Assembly: GCF_006539925.1 (NCBI RefSeq)
Contig: NZ_BJNY01000014.1
Location: 39,744-103,743 of the forward strand
Reading direction: 5' to 3'
DNA: 64,000 nucleotides
From: Glutamicibacter uratoxydans
GTDB taxonomy: Bacteria; Actinomycetota; Actinomycetes; Actinomycetales; Micrococcaceae
Of the stretch, positions 26,247-33,714 are shown piece after piece (positions within the stretch are counted from its first letter, which is position 1; each line of letters starts with the position of its first letter). Both the position numbers and the translations under genes were made by a program. The notes under the pieces were generated by a model, which searched no databases, was not told the origin of the DNA, and saw only the letters and a list, made by a program, of their open reading frames with translations.

Positions 26247-26280
26247 GCTACCCCACGCGCAAGCGGTTAGGGGTAGCTTT
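26247..26280 (+). terminator. Terminator after the ftsEX-M23 operon
   Basis: GCTACCCC (26247-26254) pairs with GGGGTAGC (26270-26277) across a 15-nt loop, followed by TTT. Confidence 0.6.
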
Positions 26281-26304
26281 GGCGTTTCATCAGCACTTTT
26301 CATT

Positions 26305-26310
26305 TAGACT
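26305..26310 (+). promoter_or_regulatory. -10 box TAGACT for smpB
   Basis: TAGACT sits about 45 nt before the smpB ATG, giving a short leader of about 40 nt that carries an AAGGAG ribosome site. Confidence 0.45.
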
Positions 26311-26355
26311 TGGTGATTGTGCGTAGGAATTCGACTGCGCGATGCAAGGAGTGTC

Positions 26356-26835
26356 ATGGCCAAGAAAAACCAAGAAGATCGTGTGATTGCCAGCAATAGA
26401 AAAGCACGCCACGATTACGAAATTCTCGATACCTTCGAGGCAGGCATGGTCCTTACCGGAACCGAAGTTAAGTCGCTGCGCGAGGGCAAGGCATCGCTTG
26501 TCGACGGGTTCGGCCAGTTCTATCGTGGGGAACTGTATATCGAGAATTGCTATATCCCGGAGTACCTCAATGGTTCATGGACGAACCATGCGGCACGGCG
26601 GCGCCGCAAACTGCTCTTGCACCGTCAGGAACTCATTAAGATCGAACGCAAGATTTCCGAAGCGGGTCTGACAATTGTTCCGTTGAGCTTGTATTTCAAA
26701 TCAGGCCGGGCCAAGCTCGAAATCGGTGTGGCACGCGGTAAGCGAGAATTCGACAAGCGCCAGACCTTGCGAGAAAAGCAAGACAACCGTGAAGCGCAGC
26801 GTGCGATGCGAGAGCGCAACCGTCGTAGCGCATAA
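26356..26835 (+). CDS. smpB: SsrA-binding protein SmpB
   Basis: 159 residues; binds tmRNA and brings it to stalled ribosomes. Seen: NRKARHDYEILDTFEAGMVLTGTEVKSLREGKASL, the RNA-binding beta-barrel with IENCYIPEY, and the basic C-terminal tail (KRQTLREKQDNREAQRAMRERNRR) that mimics mRNA and anticodon in the ribosome. ATG with GCAAGGAGT upstream. ssrA begins 119 nt after its stop, so both parts of trans-translation lie together. Confidence 0.96.
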   Translation: MAKKNQEDRVIASNRKARHDYEILDTFEAGMVLTGTEVKSLREGKASLVDGFGQFYRGELYIENCYIPEYLNGSWTNHAARRRRKLLLHRQELIKIERKISEAGLTIVPLSLYFKSGRAKLEIGVARGKREFDKRQTLREKQDNREAQRAMRERNRRSA

Positions 26836-26868
26836 CTGAACATAAAGTTGTTCATGGCGAAGCTCTCA

Positions 26869-26898
26869 TTGGGTTCTGACCAGTGATTGCGCTATGAT
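26869..26898 (+). promoter_or_regulatory. Promoter of ssrA
   Basis: TTGGGT (26869-26874), 18-nt spacer, TATGAT (26893-26898). The start would be near 26905, about 50 nt before the mature tmRNA 5' end, which fits a processed precursor. Confidence 0.6.
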
Positions 26899-26954
26899 TG
26901 ATGAACGCACTTCGGTGCAGTTGCACCCGGCGACGGGACTGACAACAAAATACG

Positions 26955-27323
26955 GGGATGATCGGTTTCGACGGTGTAAGTCGCGACAGATGAAGCGGGC
27001 CGAGGACGCAAAGTTATCTCGTAAACGCTCTTTGCAAAACAATAAGTGCCGAATCTAAGCGCACTGACTTCGCTCTCGCTGCCTAAGCAGCCAGACAGTC
27101 CGTTAGCCAGGGGATGCTATCGCCCCTGATCCTAACGTCATTTAGATAGCCACTGTATTGGGCAGTTGTTGCCGCTGCCAGGTACATATTTAGGCAACTG
27201 TGCCCGGACCAGCCACATGTTTGCGTGATGGCTGGGGCAGAGAAAATCCGCAGCAAACTGCGCCCGGAGAAGACCTGGCAACACTACATCGGACGGGAGT
27301 TCAATTCTCCCCATCTCCACCAA
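26955..27323 (+). ncRNA. ssrA: Transfer-messenger RNA (tmRNA)
   Basis: 369 nt. The 5' end GGGGATGATCGGTTTCGACG pairs with the 3' end CATCTCCACCA, giving the tRNA-like acceptor with encoded CCA; GGGAGTTCAATTCTCC is the T arm. The tag reads from GCC at 27048 to TAA at 27084-27086: AESKRTDFALAA, a 12-residue actinobacterial-type proteolysis tag. AAUAAGU directly before the resume codon fits the SmpB-dependent frame signal. Pseudoknot-forming repeats such as CCAGGGGATGCTATCGCCCCTGA lie in the second half. Confidence 0.97.
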
Positions 27324-27325
27324 TA

Positions 27326-27360
27326 AGAGCTCTGGAACTTCTCAGTTCCAGAGCTCTTTC
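27326..27360 (+). terminator. Terminator of ssrA
   Basis: Perfect 15-bp stem (27326-27340 with 27345-27359), loop TCTC, followed by TTCATTT. Confidence 0.9.
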
Positions 27361-27509
27361 ATTTAACTAGCGGTCGATTGACGCGTGGCGATGTTTTCAC
27401 AGCTGCTGAGCCTCGGGGAGAAGGGCTTTTTCTGAGCCTGATTTGATCGAAGAAGCCTATTTCGCATCCTGGCTGGTTCGCTTCGAAAGCGAGCCTGTTC
27501 GCGAGCGGA

Positions 27510-27537
27510 TTGATAAACACATAGACTTGAGTAGATA
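27510..27537 (+). promoter_or_regulatory. Likely promoter for the downstream membrane protein
   Basis: TTGATA (27510-27515), 16-nt spacer, TAGATA (27532-27537), about 50 nt before the next start codon. Confidence 0.45.
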
Positions 27538-27590
27538 CCGCAAGAAGATAGTCGGATCAGTAGCGCATTTAGACGATAAGGAAGTAAGCA

Positions 27591-28058
27591 ATGGGTAAGG
27601 GCGGCTCAACGCAGGTTTCTCCCATAGTCAGGTCCCTGTACGCTGCTGTTGCTTTTCTCCTCGAAGTAGGCCTGCTCTTTGCGGCGGCGCTTGCTGCAAT
27701 CGCATTCATTCCGTTGCCGATGATTATTGCCATTTTGATAGTTGTCGTTCCATTGCTTGTCATCTGGTCAGTGTTCTTCTCGCCCAAGGCGGTTGTAAAA
27801 CTTCGGCTTCGTACCAGGATCGTTCTGATCCATCTGATCTACCTGGCTGGGGCCTACACGCTGTGGCTTAGCGTTGATCATTCATTTACGGATCAGTCGC
27901 AGATTTGGGCCATCGCCATGCTGATTTTGACCGGTACCAGCGCAATCCTCATTCTTGCCACGGGCGGATATGTAGTTCCCCACGATCGGAGCAAACCGCA
28001 ACCGCAAGTTGTGGAGAGCCAACGACCAGCAGCCCGCGGCCGCAGAGCTGCCAGATAG
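27591..28058 (+). CDS. Small membrane protein, YrdB/DUF2568-like
   Basis: 155 residues with a clear ribosome site (AAGGAAGT). Four hydrophobic segments: LYAAVAFLLEVGLLFAAALAA, LPMIIAILIVVVPLLVIWSVFF, LIHLIYLAGAYTLWLSV and IWAIAMLILTGTSAILILA. The pattern FLLEVGLLFA then W-S-V-F-F-S-P-K-A followed by LR-T-R resembles the YrdB/DUF2568 family, whose function is unknown. Basic, arginine-rich C-terminus (RPAARGRRAAR) on the inner side. Single gene; function not assigned. Confidence 0.8.
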   Translation: MGKGGSTQVSPIVRSLYAAVAFLLEVGLLFAAALAAIAFIPLPMIIAILIVVVPLLVIWSVFFSPKAVVKLRLRTRIVLIHLIYLAGAYTLWLSVDHSFTDQSQIWAIAMLILTGTSAILILATGGYVVPHDRSKPQPQVVESQRPAARGRRAAR

Positions 28059-28115
28059 GACGTCTTAAATAGGTCATGCCGAAGCGTCGCTTCGGCATGA
28101 CCTATTTAAGACGTC
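28059..28115. terminator. 57-bp perfect palindrome between convergent genes
   Basis: 28-bp perfect arms (28059-28086 and 28088-28115) with a single central base. It starts right after the stop of the plus-strand gene and ends 2 nt before the stop of crcB on the minus strand, so it probably terminates both. No T tract on either side, which is unusual for an intrinsic terminator. Confidence 0.65.
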
Positions 28116-28117
28116 GA

Positions 28118-28498
28118 CTAGTACACCCAGCTGGCAGCCCAAAGCCCGCAGAGTGCTGCTCCAACAGCTCCTATAAGTGTCCCGAAAGCGTTCAATGCAC
28201 CGGCCACGGGCTTACCCGCCTGAATTAGTTTCACTGTCTCGAAACTCGCCGTGGAGAAGGTTGTGTATCCGCCCAGGAATCCGGTACCTACTGCCAGCTG
28301 CCATACCGGTGGAAGACAGTTTCCGAGAACCAAGCCGGTGATCAAGCCCAGCAGGAAAGACCCCGAGATGTTGATGGTGATCGTTCCCCACGGCAGAGCT
28401 CCAGAAGTGCGAGCCTTAATCAGCGCGTCTAGGAAGAATCTAGTGCAGGCGCCGAGTCCTCCGCAGGCGGCCAATACGACAAATAGTAGCGGAGTCAT
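28118..28498 (-). CDS. crcB: Fluoride channel subunit CrcB/Fluc (first type)
   Basis: 126 residues, four TM helices. Conserved features: ACGGLGACTRFFLDAL (the G-G-x-G-x-x-R-Y/F-x-L opening), GTITINISGSFLLGL (the N-x-x-G-S-F motif) and GFLGGYTTFSTASFET (the phenylalanine box and Na+ site region). Exports fluoride. Tandem crcB genes usually form a heterodimeric antiparallel channel. Last gene of the minus-strand run; starts within the stop of the other crcB (ATGA). Confidence 0.93.
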   Translation of the reverse strand: MTPLLFVVLAACGGLGACTRFFLDALIKARTSGALPWGTITINISGSFLLGLITGLVLGNCLPPVWQLAVGTGFLGGYTTFSTASFETVKLIQAGKPVAGALNAFGTLIGAVGAALCGLWAASWVY

Positions 28499-28986
28499 TC
28501 GGCCTCCAATGAGGCTGCTGCACGAGGGATTCTCGATCCGACGAGAATTCCGAGGAACGTGGCCAACGCACCGAGGAGAATTGTTCCAACGGCATATCCG
28601 AGCATGGTGCCGGTCATCCCGTCGGCCAGCAACAGTGCGCTGTCGGTGGCCAACGTACTGTAGGTGGTGAATCCTCCCATGAACCCGGTGCCGACCAAGA
28701 GCCGGATCCGTCGCCGCCAGCCTTGATCGCTGCCCCGCCGCAGCAGCGACTCAAGCAGCAGTCCCAGGAGGAATGCTCCTGCGATATTGATGATGAATAC
28801 CGTCAGTGGAAACCCCGTAGATGTCGGAAAGATCAGGCTGCACGCCTCACGCGCTGCTGTACCGGCGGTGCCGCCGAGGAATACCAATGCCAACAAGCCC
28901 GGTCGCAAGTGCAGCGGACGCATTACTGCCGGCGGATCTGTGTGTGTATCGCCGCCGCTTGGTGAATTAGATTCTGGCTTGGTCAT
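28495..28986 (-). CDS. crcB: Fluoride channel subunit CrcB/Fluc (second type)
   Basis: 163 residues; longer than its partner because of a 25-residue polar N-terminus. Motifs: GGTAGTAAREACSLI, INIAGAFLLGLLL (Ala replaces Ser in the N-x-x-G-S-F motif) and GFMGGFTTYSTLATDS. It ends 4 nt inside the next crcB and starts 4 nt inside the stop of the universal stress gene, so the three are coupled. Forms the second half of the presumed heterodimeric fluoride channel. Confidence 0.92.
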   Translation of the reverse strand: MTKPESNSPSGGDTHTDPPAVMRPLHLRPGLLALVFLGGTAGTAAREACSLIFPTSTGFPLTVFIINIAGAFLLGLLLESLLRRGSDQGWRRRIRLLVGTGFMGGFTTYSTLATDSALLLADGMTGTMLGYAVGTILLGALATFLGILVGSRIPRAAASLEAE

Positions 28987-29483
28987 AGGGCGTTTCTCTT
29001 CAAGGACGATGATGCTTCGGACGGCGGGATGATGAGGACCGGATGCAACTGGCGTTGAGCGAGCTTGACGGCTACTGAACCGTTGACCAGTTCATGCAGC
29101 GTCGTGCGAAGCGAACGCGGACGGCTGCCGAGAACCACAGCGAGTGCATTTCGTTCTTGAGCCAGCAGTCCCAGTTCATGGGCTGCGTCGCCGGCGCGAG
29201 CCACCGCTGACCAGGCCACGCCGGTCGATTCAAGCAATGCGGTGATTGCTCCCAGAAGCTTCTCGGGCATCATTTGTGTCTGGCTGCCTGCCGATTCCGG
29301 GTCAATCGGTGAAGACACCACGGTGCCGTCCGGGAGCCTGTCAACGGTGTATCGGGAAGGATCGACCCAGACGCAGATCAGGTGAGCATTCATCTGACGT
29401 GCGAATTTCGAGGCCTGTTCCACCACGCGGGGATCCTGGCCGGGATAGACGCCGACAACGTACGGACGGCCTGGGCTATTCAT
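28983..29483 (-). CDS. Universal stress protein (UspA) family
   Basis: 166 residues from ATG 29483. Opens with PYVVGVYPGQDPRVVEQASKFARQMNAHLICVWVDP, the UspA fold's first strand and helix, and ends with LAVVLGSRPRSLRTTLHELVNGSVAVKLAQRQLHPVLIIPP, where G-S-R-x-R-x-(9)-G-S-V resembles the ATP-binding motif G-2x-G-9x-G-[ST] in a changed form. A longer open frame upstream has no start codon with a ribosome site and is not protein-like. Translated with the two crcB genes, so perhaps a stress regulator of fluoride export; that role is inference. Confidence 0.82.
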   Translation of the reverse strand: MNSPGRPYVVGVYPGQDPRVVEQASKFARQMNAHLICVWVDPSRYTVDRLPDGTVVSSPIDPESAGSQTQMMPEKLLGAITALLESTGVAWSAVARAGDAAHELGLLAQERNALAVVLGSRPRSLRTTLHELVNGSVAVKLAQRQLHPVLIIPPSEASSSLKRNAL

Positions 29484-29526
29484 CGCTTGCCTGACGCTGG
29501 ATTCTGCGTGAACGATGCTGGTGCAT
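29476..29526 (-). CDS. Possible 16-codon leader peptide before the usp-crcB operon
   Basis: ATG at 29526 has AGGAGAGAC immediately upstream, a better ribosome site than the usp start has. It reads MHQHRSRRIQRQASDE and its TAG overlaps the usp start (ATGAATAG), so ribosomes could re-initiate on usp. Arginine-rich. Whether it is translated is unknown. Confidence 0.35.
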   Translation of the reverse strand: MHQHRSRRIQRQASDE

Positions 29527-29532
29527 GTCTCT

Positions 29533-29628
29533 CCTACCTGTGGGCGCAACAATGTGGCTGAGGTAGGGACTGTTGTCGAACCAGTATTACGCTGATCTGA
29601 AGTTTGTCTCCGGCGAGCCCCACCGCCG
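29533..29628 (-). promoter_or_regulatory. Candidate divergent fluoride (crcB) riboswitch with anti-Shine-Dalgarno hairpin
   Basis: Minus-strand RNA. P1 = CGGCG/CGCCG (outer ends 29628 and 29611) with the 8-nt loop GUGGGGCU. GGGGCU can form a 6-bp pseudoknot with AGUCCC (29571-29566), which is followed by UAC; AAAC follows P1 after five extra bases, then a 5-bp hairpin AUCAG/CUGGU. This is the order and spacing of the crcB aptamer. CCUACCU, containing that UAC, can instead pair with AGGUAGG (29539-29533), which includes the ribosome site of the leader ORF. Against it: G instead of A at the first loop base, and C-A-A-C instead of U-G-A-U before the pseudoknot strand. Confidence 0.35.
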
Positions 29629-29685
29629 CATCGGGCTTCCCGACAGCTCCATTTTTGCACAAGCCGTCGGCGAATGCGATGTGCG

Positions 29686-30315
29686 CTAGGCGGGACGGAC
29701 CCACACCATAGAAGCATCCAGATAATTCAATGAATGCGGCAGCGTGATGGAGGCGCCGGGCACCAGGCCCATTTCATGCGCCCGGCGCAGGAAGTCCGGG
29801 TCCTCGTCGCTGATCCGGTCGATGACGGCGGTGCTTGATCCGCTGTACCGGTCTAGGCGGACTGCGTCGCTGGCCGGGAGCGTGCCGTCGGCCGAGGGGA
29901 TGGCATCTCCATGGGGGTCCCGGCTGGGACGGCCCAGGCGCAGATCCAACGCGTCGATGAAGCGGTCGGTGACAGTGTGTTCCAGCGCCTCGGCTTCATC
30001 GTGCACTTCGTCCCAGCCGTAGCCCAGCTCATCGCGCAGGAAGGTTTCCAGCAGGCGGTGGCGGCGGACCATGCGCAGCGCCTCGCGCCGGCCGGTGGGG
30101 CTGAGCGTAATGGCGCCGCGGGGGATGTGGTGCACCAGCTGCTTGACCGCGAGCTTCTGGACCATCGTGGTGGCCGAAGCGGGGGACAAGCCCAGCTGGT
30201 CGGCCAGCGCTCCGGTGCTCACCGGGGTGTCTTCCCACTCGGTGAGCATGTACAGCGCCTTGAGGTAGTCCTCTTCGCTGGTGGTCAGCTGGCGCGGGTC
30301 GCGGTATCTGGCCAT
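29686..30315 (-). CDS. mntR: DtxR-family metal-dependent repressor, MntR-like
   Basis: 209 residues. N-terminal winged helix (TTSEEDYLKALYMLTEW ... VSTGALADQLGLSPASATTMVQKLAVKQLVHHIPRGAITLSPTGR), dimer/metal domain (RRHRLLETFLRDELGYGWDEVHDEAEALEHTVTDRFIDAL) and a C-terminal FeoA/SH3-like domain (MGLVPGASITLP). In the metal site the DtxR/IdeR Cys (ACRWEH) is replaced by Glu (AEALEH), as in manganese sensors of the MntR type, so Mn2+ is the likelier co-repressor. Lies 6 nt after hisN on the same strand. No target gene for manganese uptake is adjacent. Confidence 0.88.
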   Translation of the reverse strand: MARYRDPRQLTTSEEDYLKALYMLTEWEDTPVSTGALADQLGLSPASATTMVQKLAVKQLVHHIPRGAITLSPTGRREALRMVRRHRLLETFLRDELGYGWDEVHDEAEALEHTVTDRFIDALDLRLGRPSRDPHGDAIPSADGTLPASDAVRLDRYSGSSTAVIDRISDEDPDFLRRAHEMGLVPGASITLPHSLNYLDASMVWVRPA

Positions 30316-30321
30316 CGACGC

Positions 30322-31125
30322 CTAGCGATTCAGATAGGGCAGGATCGCCGGGTGCAGCAGCCCGTTGGTGGCCAGCGCGTTGCCGCCGTGGCATCCTTCG
30401 GCACCTGCCACGGAGGTGAACCTGCCGCCGGCCTCGCGGACCACGGGGACCAGCGCAGCCATGTCGTAGAGCTCAAGCTCCGGTTCAAAGGCGGCGTCGA
30501 CGGCGCCTTCGGCCAACAGCGCGTAGGAGAGGAAGTCGCCGTAGCCGCGGGTGCGCCAGGCCGCCTCCAGCAGCTCCAGCAGCCCGTCGAGCTTGCCTGC
30601 CTCCTTCCAGCCGTTCAGCGAGGCATAGGACAGCGACGCATCCGCCAGCTGGCCGACCTTCGAGACCTGGATGGCGCGGGTGGCAGTGGTGCCGACCTGC
30701 GTGCCTGGTTCGGTGACGAACGCGCCGAGGCCCGTGGCGGCATGCCAGCGCCGGGTCATGGCGGGTGCGGAGATGACGCCGAGCACCGGCTCGTCGTCCA
30801 CCAGCAATGCAATCAGCGTCGCCCAGACCGGGACGCGGCGTACGAAGTTCTTGGTGCCGTCGATCGGGTCGATGACCCAGCGCCGGGAAGAACTCCCGTG
30901 CACGCCGAACTCTTCGCCGAGCACCGAGTCCTGTGGGCGGTGTTCTGCCAGCGCGGCGAGGATCAGCTGCTCGGCGCCGCGGTCGGCGTCGGAGACGGGG
31001 GTCATGTCAGGCTTGGTCTCGACGTTCAGGTCGTTGGCGCCGTAGCGGGCCAGCGTGAAGGCATCGACCTGGTCGGCCAGAGCGAGCGCGAAGTCGAGGT
31101 CCTGCTGCAGGGTGTATTCAGCCAT
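30322..31125 (-). CDS. hisN: Histidinol-phosphatase, inositol-monophosphatase type
   Basis: 267 residues. Mg2+-dependent phosphatase fold: EEFG (first metal Glu), WVIDPIDGTKNFVRRVPVWATLIAL (the IMPase signature D-P-[I/L]-D-G-T) and LELYDMAALVPVVREAGGRF (third metal Asp). Among actinobacterial IMPase paralogues, the short DADRGAEQLILAALAEHRPQDSVLGEEFG and K-N-F-V-R-R-x-P-V-W match HisN, which dephosphorylates histidinol phosphate in histidine synthesis. The place after aroA-rsgA agrees with the arrangement in relatives. A general inositol phosphatase cannot be excluded. Confidence 0.86.
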   Translation of the reverse strand: MAEYTLQQDLDFALALADQVDAFTLARYGANDLNVETKPDMTPVSDADRGAEQLILAALAEHRPQDSVLGEEFGVHGSSSRRWVIDPIDGTKNFVRRVPVWATLIALLVDDEPVLGVISAPAMTRRWHAATGLGAFVTEPGTQVGTTATRAIQVSKVGQLADASLSYASLNGWKEAGKLDGLLELLEAAWRTRGYGDFLSYALLAEGAVDAAFEPELELYDMAALVPVVREAGGRFTSVAGAEGCHGGNALATNGLLHPAILPYLNR

Positions 31126-31137
31126 GTTCCTGGGCGC

Positions 31138-32232
31138 CTAGAGAGCGCCGAGCTCCTTCTCGTTGGTAGTTTCCTCGGTGGTGACCAGCCGGCGGTAGGA
31201 GGCCAGCCGGGCGGCGGCGTGGGCAGGCGTCGCTTCGTCGCGGGCCCAGGCGTCCAGTGCGCAGCCTGCCTCGCCTTCCGCGTGCGTGCAGCCGCGCGGG
31301 CACGCGGTGGCGATCTGCGCCAGGTCTTCGAACGCTGCCAAGATGTTCTCCGGATCCACCAGGCCCAGCCCGAAGGAGCGGATGCCCGGGGTGTCGATCA
31401 GCCAGGAGCCGGGGGTGTCGCCCAGACGCAGGGCCAGCGCGTTGGAGGAGGTATGCCGGCCGCGGCCGGTGACGGCATTGACATGCCCGGTGGCGCGTTC
31501 GGCGCCGGTCAGCGCATTGACCAGGGTGGACTTGCCCACGCCCGAATGCCCCAGCACCACCGAAACGCAGCCTGCCAGCAGCTCTTCCAGCTCGCCCAGA
31601 GCCGCGGAATCCAAGCGGGCGCTGGAGCCGTCGGCGCCTCGGGCGTCCACGCCGGAAGCCTCCGCGGAGGTGGTGCGGGAGATGACCACCGGCAGGTCAA
31701 GTCCTTCGTAGTGGGCCAGGAATTCTGCGGGGTCCTTCACATCGGCCTTGGTCACGCAGAGCACCGGCTGGATGCCGGCGTCGTAGGCGGCGACCAGCGC
31801 GCGGTCCACGAAGCCGGTGCGGGGCTCCGGGTTGGCGGCGGCGACCACGATGACCAGCTTGTCCACGTTGGCCACGACCACGCGCTCGGTGGCGTCGGTG
31901 TCGTCGGCGCTGCGGCGCAGCAGGGTGCGGCGCTCCTCGATGCGCACCAGCCGGGCCAGGGTGTCCGGCTTGCCGGAGGTATCGCCCACCAGCGCCACCA
32001 TGTCCCCGGGGACGATAGCCTGGCGGCGCAGCTCGCGGGCGCGGGCGGCGATGACGATGCGCTCGGCGGCGGTGTCCTCGTCGAGGATCGCCGTATAGCG
32101 GCCGCGGTCCACCGTGATGATGCGCCCGATCTGAGCCTTGTCGTAGCTCGGCCGGTCCTTGGTGCGCGGGCGGGATCCGCGCTTGTTCGGGCGGACGCGG
32201 ACGGCGGATTCATCGTAGTCTGAGTAGCGCAT
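31138..32232 (-). CDS. rsgA: Ribosome small-subunit GTPase RsgA (YjeQ)
   Basis: 364 residues from the ATG giving MRYSDYDESAVRVRPNK, whose first base is shared with the aroA stop; an upstream ATG inside aroA is rejected. Circularly permuted GTPase: OB-fold (ITVDRGRYTAILDEDTAAERIVIAARAREL), then G4 VTKADV, G1 GHSGVGKSTLVNAL (near residue 230), G3 DTPGIR, and the C-terminal zinc knuckle CPRGCTHAEGEAGC. Acts late in 30S subunit maturation. Coupled to aroA and followed 12 nt later by hisN. Confidence 0.94.
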   Translation of the reverse strand: MRYSDYDESAVRVRPNKRGSRPRTKDRPSYDKAQIGRIITVDRGRYTAILDEDTAAERIVIAARARELRRQAIVPGDMVALVGDTSGKPDTLARLVRIEERRTLLRRSADDTDATERVVVANVDKLVIVVAAANPEPRTGFVDRALVAAYDAGIQPVLCVTKADVKDPAEFLAHYEGLDLPVVISRTTSAEASGVDARGADGSSARLDSAALGELEELLAGCVSVVLGHSGVGKSTLVNALTGAERATGHVNAVTGRGRHTSSNALALRLGDTPGSWLIDTPGIRSFGLGLVDPENILAAFEDLAQIATACPRGCTHAEGEAGCALDAWARDEATPAHAAARLASYRRLVTTEETTNEKELGAL

Positions 32233-33653
32233 CAGTCCTGCTTCTGCCCGGTGGCGGCCATGGCGGACCATAGTGCCGGGAAGCCGGGCATGGTCTTGGA
32301 AGTGGTCGCGATGTCCTGCACGCGGATGCCCTGCACTGCCAGCCCGAGCAGCGCTCCGGCGGTGGCCATGCGGTGGTCCTCGTAGCTTTCCAGATCAGCC
32401 GCGCGCAGCGGCCCCGGGGTGATGACCAGCCCGTCCTCGGTGGCCTGCACCGCGGCGCCCACCTTTGCCAGTTCCGCTTCAAGGGCCGCCAGGCGGTCGG
32501 TTTCGTGCCCGCGCAGGTGGCCGATCCCGGTCAGCCTGCTGGGCGAATCGGCCAGCGCGCAGAGCGCTGCAAGGGTCGGGGCCAGCTCGGAGGCGTCAGC
32601 GTAGTCGATGCCGTGGATGGCCCCGGTGCCGTGCACCGTCAGCACGCCGTCCGCACCCAGGGATACTTCGGCGCCCATGCTGCGCAGGATCTGCACCCAC
32701 TTGCCGCCGACCTGGGTGGTTTGCGAGGGCCAGAAGGGGACGCGCACCGTGCCGGTGGCGGCCAGCGCGGCGGCTAGGAACGGCCCGGCATTGGACAGGT
32801 CGGGCTCGACGGTCACGGTGAAGCCTGCAATGCGCCCGGCGGCGATCTGCCAGCCCCGCCCGTCGGCATCGATCTGAACGCCGGCGCCGAGCTCACGCAG
32901 GGTCTGCACGGTCATGGTGATGTGGTCGGGGGAGGCGATCGGTCCGTCGGCGGCGCGCAGGTGTAGGCCGCCGGGCAACGCCGGGGCGGCCAGCAGCAGG
33001 GCAGAAATGAACTGGGAGCTGCCCGAAGCGTCGATCTGCACGGTGCCGGCCGGTGCCAGCTGGCGTGCGTCCATCGTGAAGGGCAGCTTGCCCGGCTCGC
33101 CGGAGTAGGCGAAGTCCACGCCCAGGGCGGCCAGCGCGTCGAGCACCGGAGCCATCGGGCGCAGCCGCGCGGAGGCGTCGCCGTCGAAGCCGAGCTTGGC
33201 TCCTGCCACCGCGGCCAGGGCAGGGACGAAGCGCATGACGGTGCCCGCCAGCCCGCAGTCGACGTCGCCCGGTGCCTGGTTCAGCTGCGCCGGGGGAGCC
33301 ACGAGCACCGTGGTGGAGCCGTCGGGGTGCTCTTTGCGCTCAATGCCCACGCCGAAGGATTCCAGCGCACGGAGCATCAGCTCGGTGTCGCGGCTGATCA
33401 GCGCGTTGTGGATGGTGGAGGGAGAGGAGGCCAGGGCCGCGAGGATCAGATAGCGGTTGGTCAGCGACTTGGAAGCTGGGACGATCACCGTCGCGTCGAG
33501 CGGAGCCTGCGCATAGGGGGCCTGCCACCAGCTGCTTGCGTGGTCTTGGCTGCTGGTGCTTCCAGTGCTGGGTTGGGTGCTGATCTGGCTGGTCCTTACT
33601 CTCTGGGTGCTGGTGCGGGCAGCCTCGTCGCTGCCTGGCGCCGGAGCCTGCAC
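32232..33653 (-). CDS. aroA: 3-phosphoshikimate 1-carboxyvinyltransferase (EPSP synthase)
   Basis: 473 residues; sixth step of the shikimate pathway. Seen: the PEP/shikimate site VPASKSLTNRYLILAALA (Lys and Arg), DCGLAGTVMRF (the L-G-N-A-G-T-like motif with Gly conserved), DGDASARLRPM, SSQFISALLLAAPAL and GHLRGHETDRLAALEAELAKVGA. The first 45 residues are a low-complexity Ser/Thr/Gln-rich extension, not typical of the family, so the true start may lie later, just before WWQAPYAQAPLDATV. First gene of a minus-strand run; divergent from sigH. Confidence 0.94.
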   Translation of the reverse strand: MQAPAPGSDEAARTSTQRVRTSQISTQPSTGSTSSQDHASSWWQAPYAQAPLDATVIVPASKSLTNRYLILAALASSPSTIHNALISRDTELMLRALESFGVGIERKEHPDGSTTVLVAPPAQLNQAPGDVDCGLAGTVMRFVPALAAVAGAKLGFDGDASARLRPMAPVLDALAALGVDFAYSGEPGKLPFTMDARQLAPAGTVQIDASGSSQFISALLLAAPALPGGLHLRAADGPIASPDHITMTVQTLRELGAGVQIDADGRGWQIAAGRIAGFTVTVEPDLSNAGPFLAAALAATGTVRVPFWPSQTTQVGGKWVQILRSMGAEVSLGADGVLTVHGTGAIHGIDYADASELAPTLAALCALADSPSRLTGIGHLRGHETDRLAALEAELAKVGAAVQATEDGLVITPGPLRAADLESYEDHRMATAGALLGLAVQGIRVQDIATTSKTMPGFPALWSAMAATGQKQD

Positions 33654-33685
33654 ATGCGGCGCGGCGGATTCTTCGCGGTAGTTAA

Positions 33686-33691
33686 ATCCTA
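33686..33691 (-). promoter_or_regulatory. -10 box TAGGAT for aroA
   Basis: On the minus strand TAGGAT lies about 32 nt before the aroA ATG, predicting a leader of about 26 nt. No good -35. Confidence 0.4.
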
Positions 33692-33714
33692 GCCGAGAAC
33701 GGGCGGTGAAGCAG

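Noticed and set aside
27138..27323. Short minus-strand frame inside ssrA
   Set aside because: Covered by the tmRNA, whose ends, tag and T arm are clear.
27361..27590. Attachment site or integrated element next to ssrA
   Set aside because: ssrA is a common integration site, but no integrase gene or direct repeat of the ssrA 3' end is visible.
29911..32223. 770-codon open frame antisense to mntR-hisN-rsgA
   Set aside because: Crosses three well-supported genes; Gly/Gln/Val-rich shadow without motifs.
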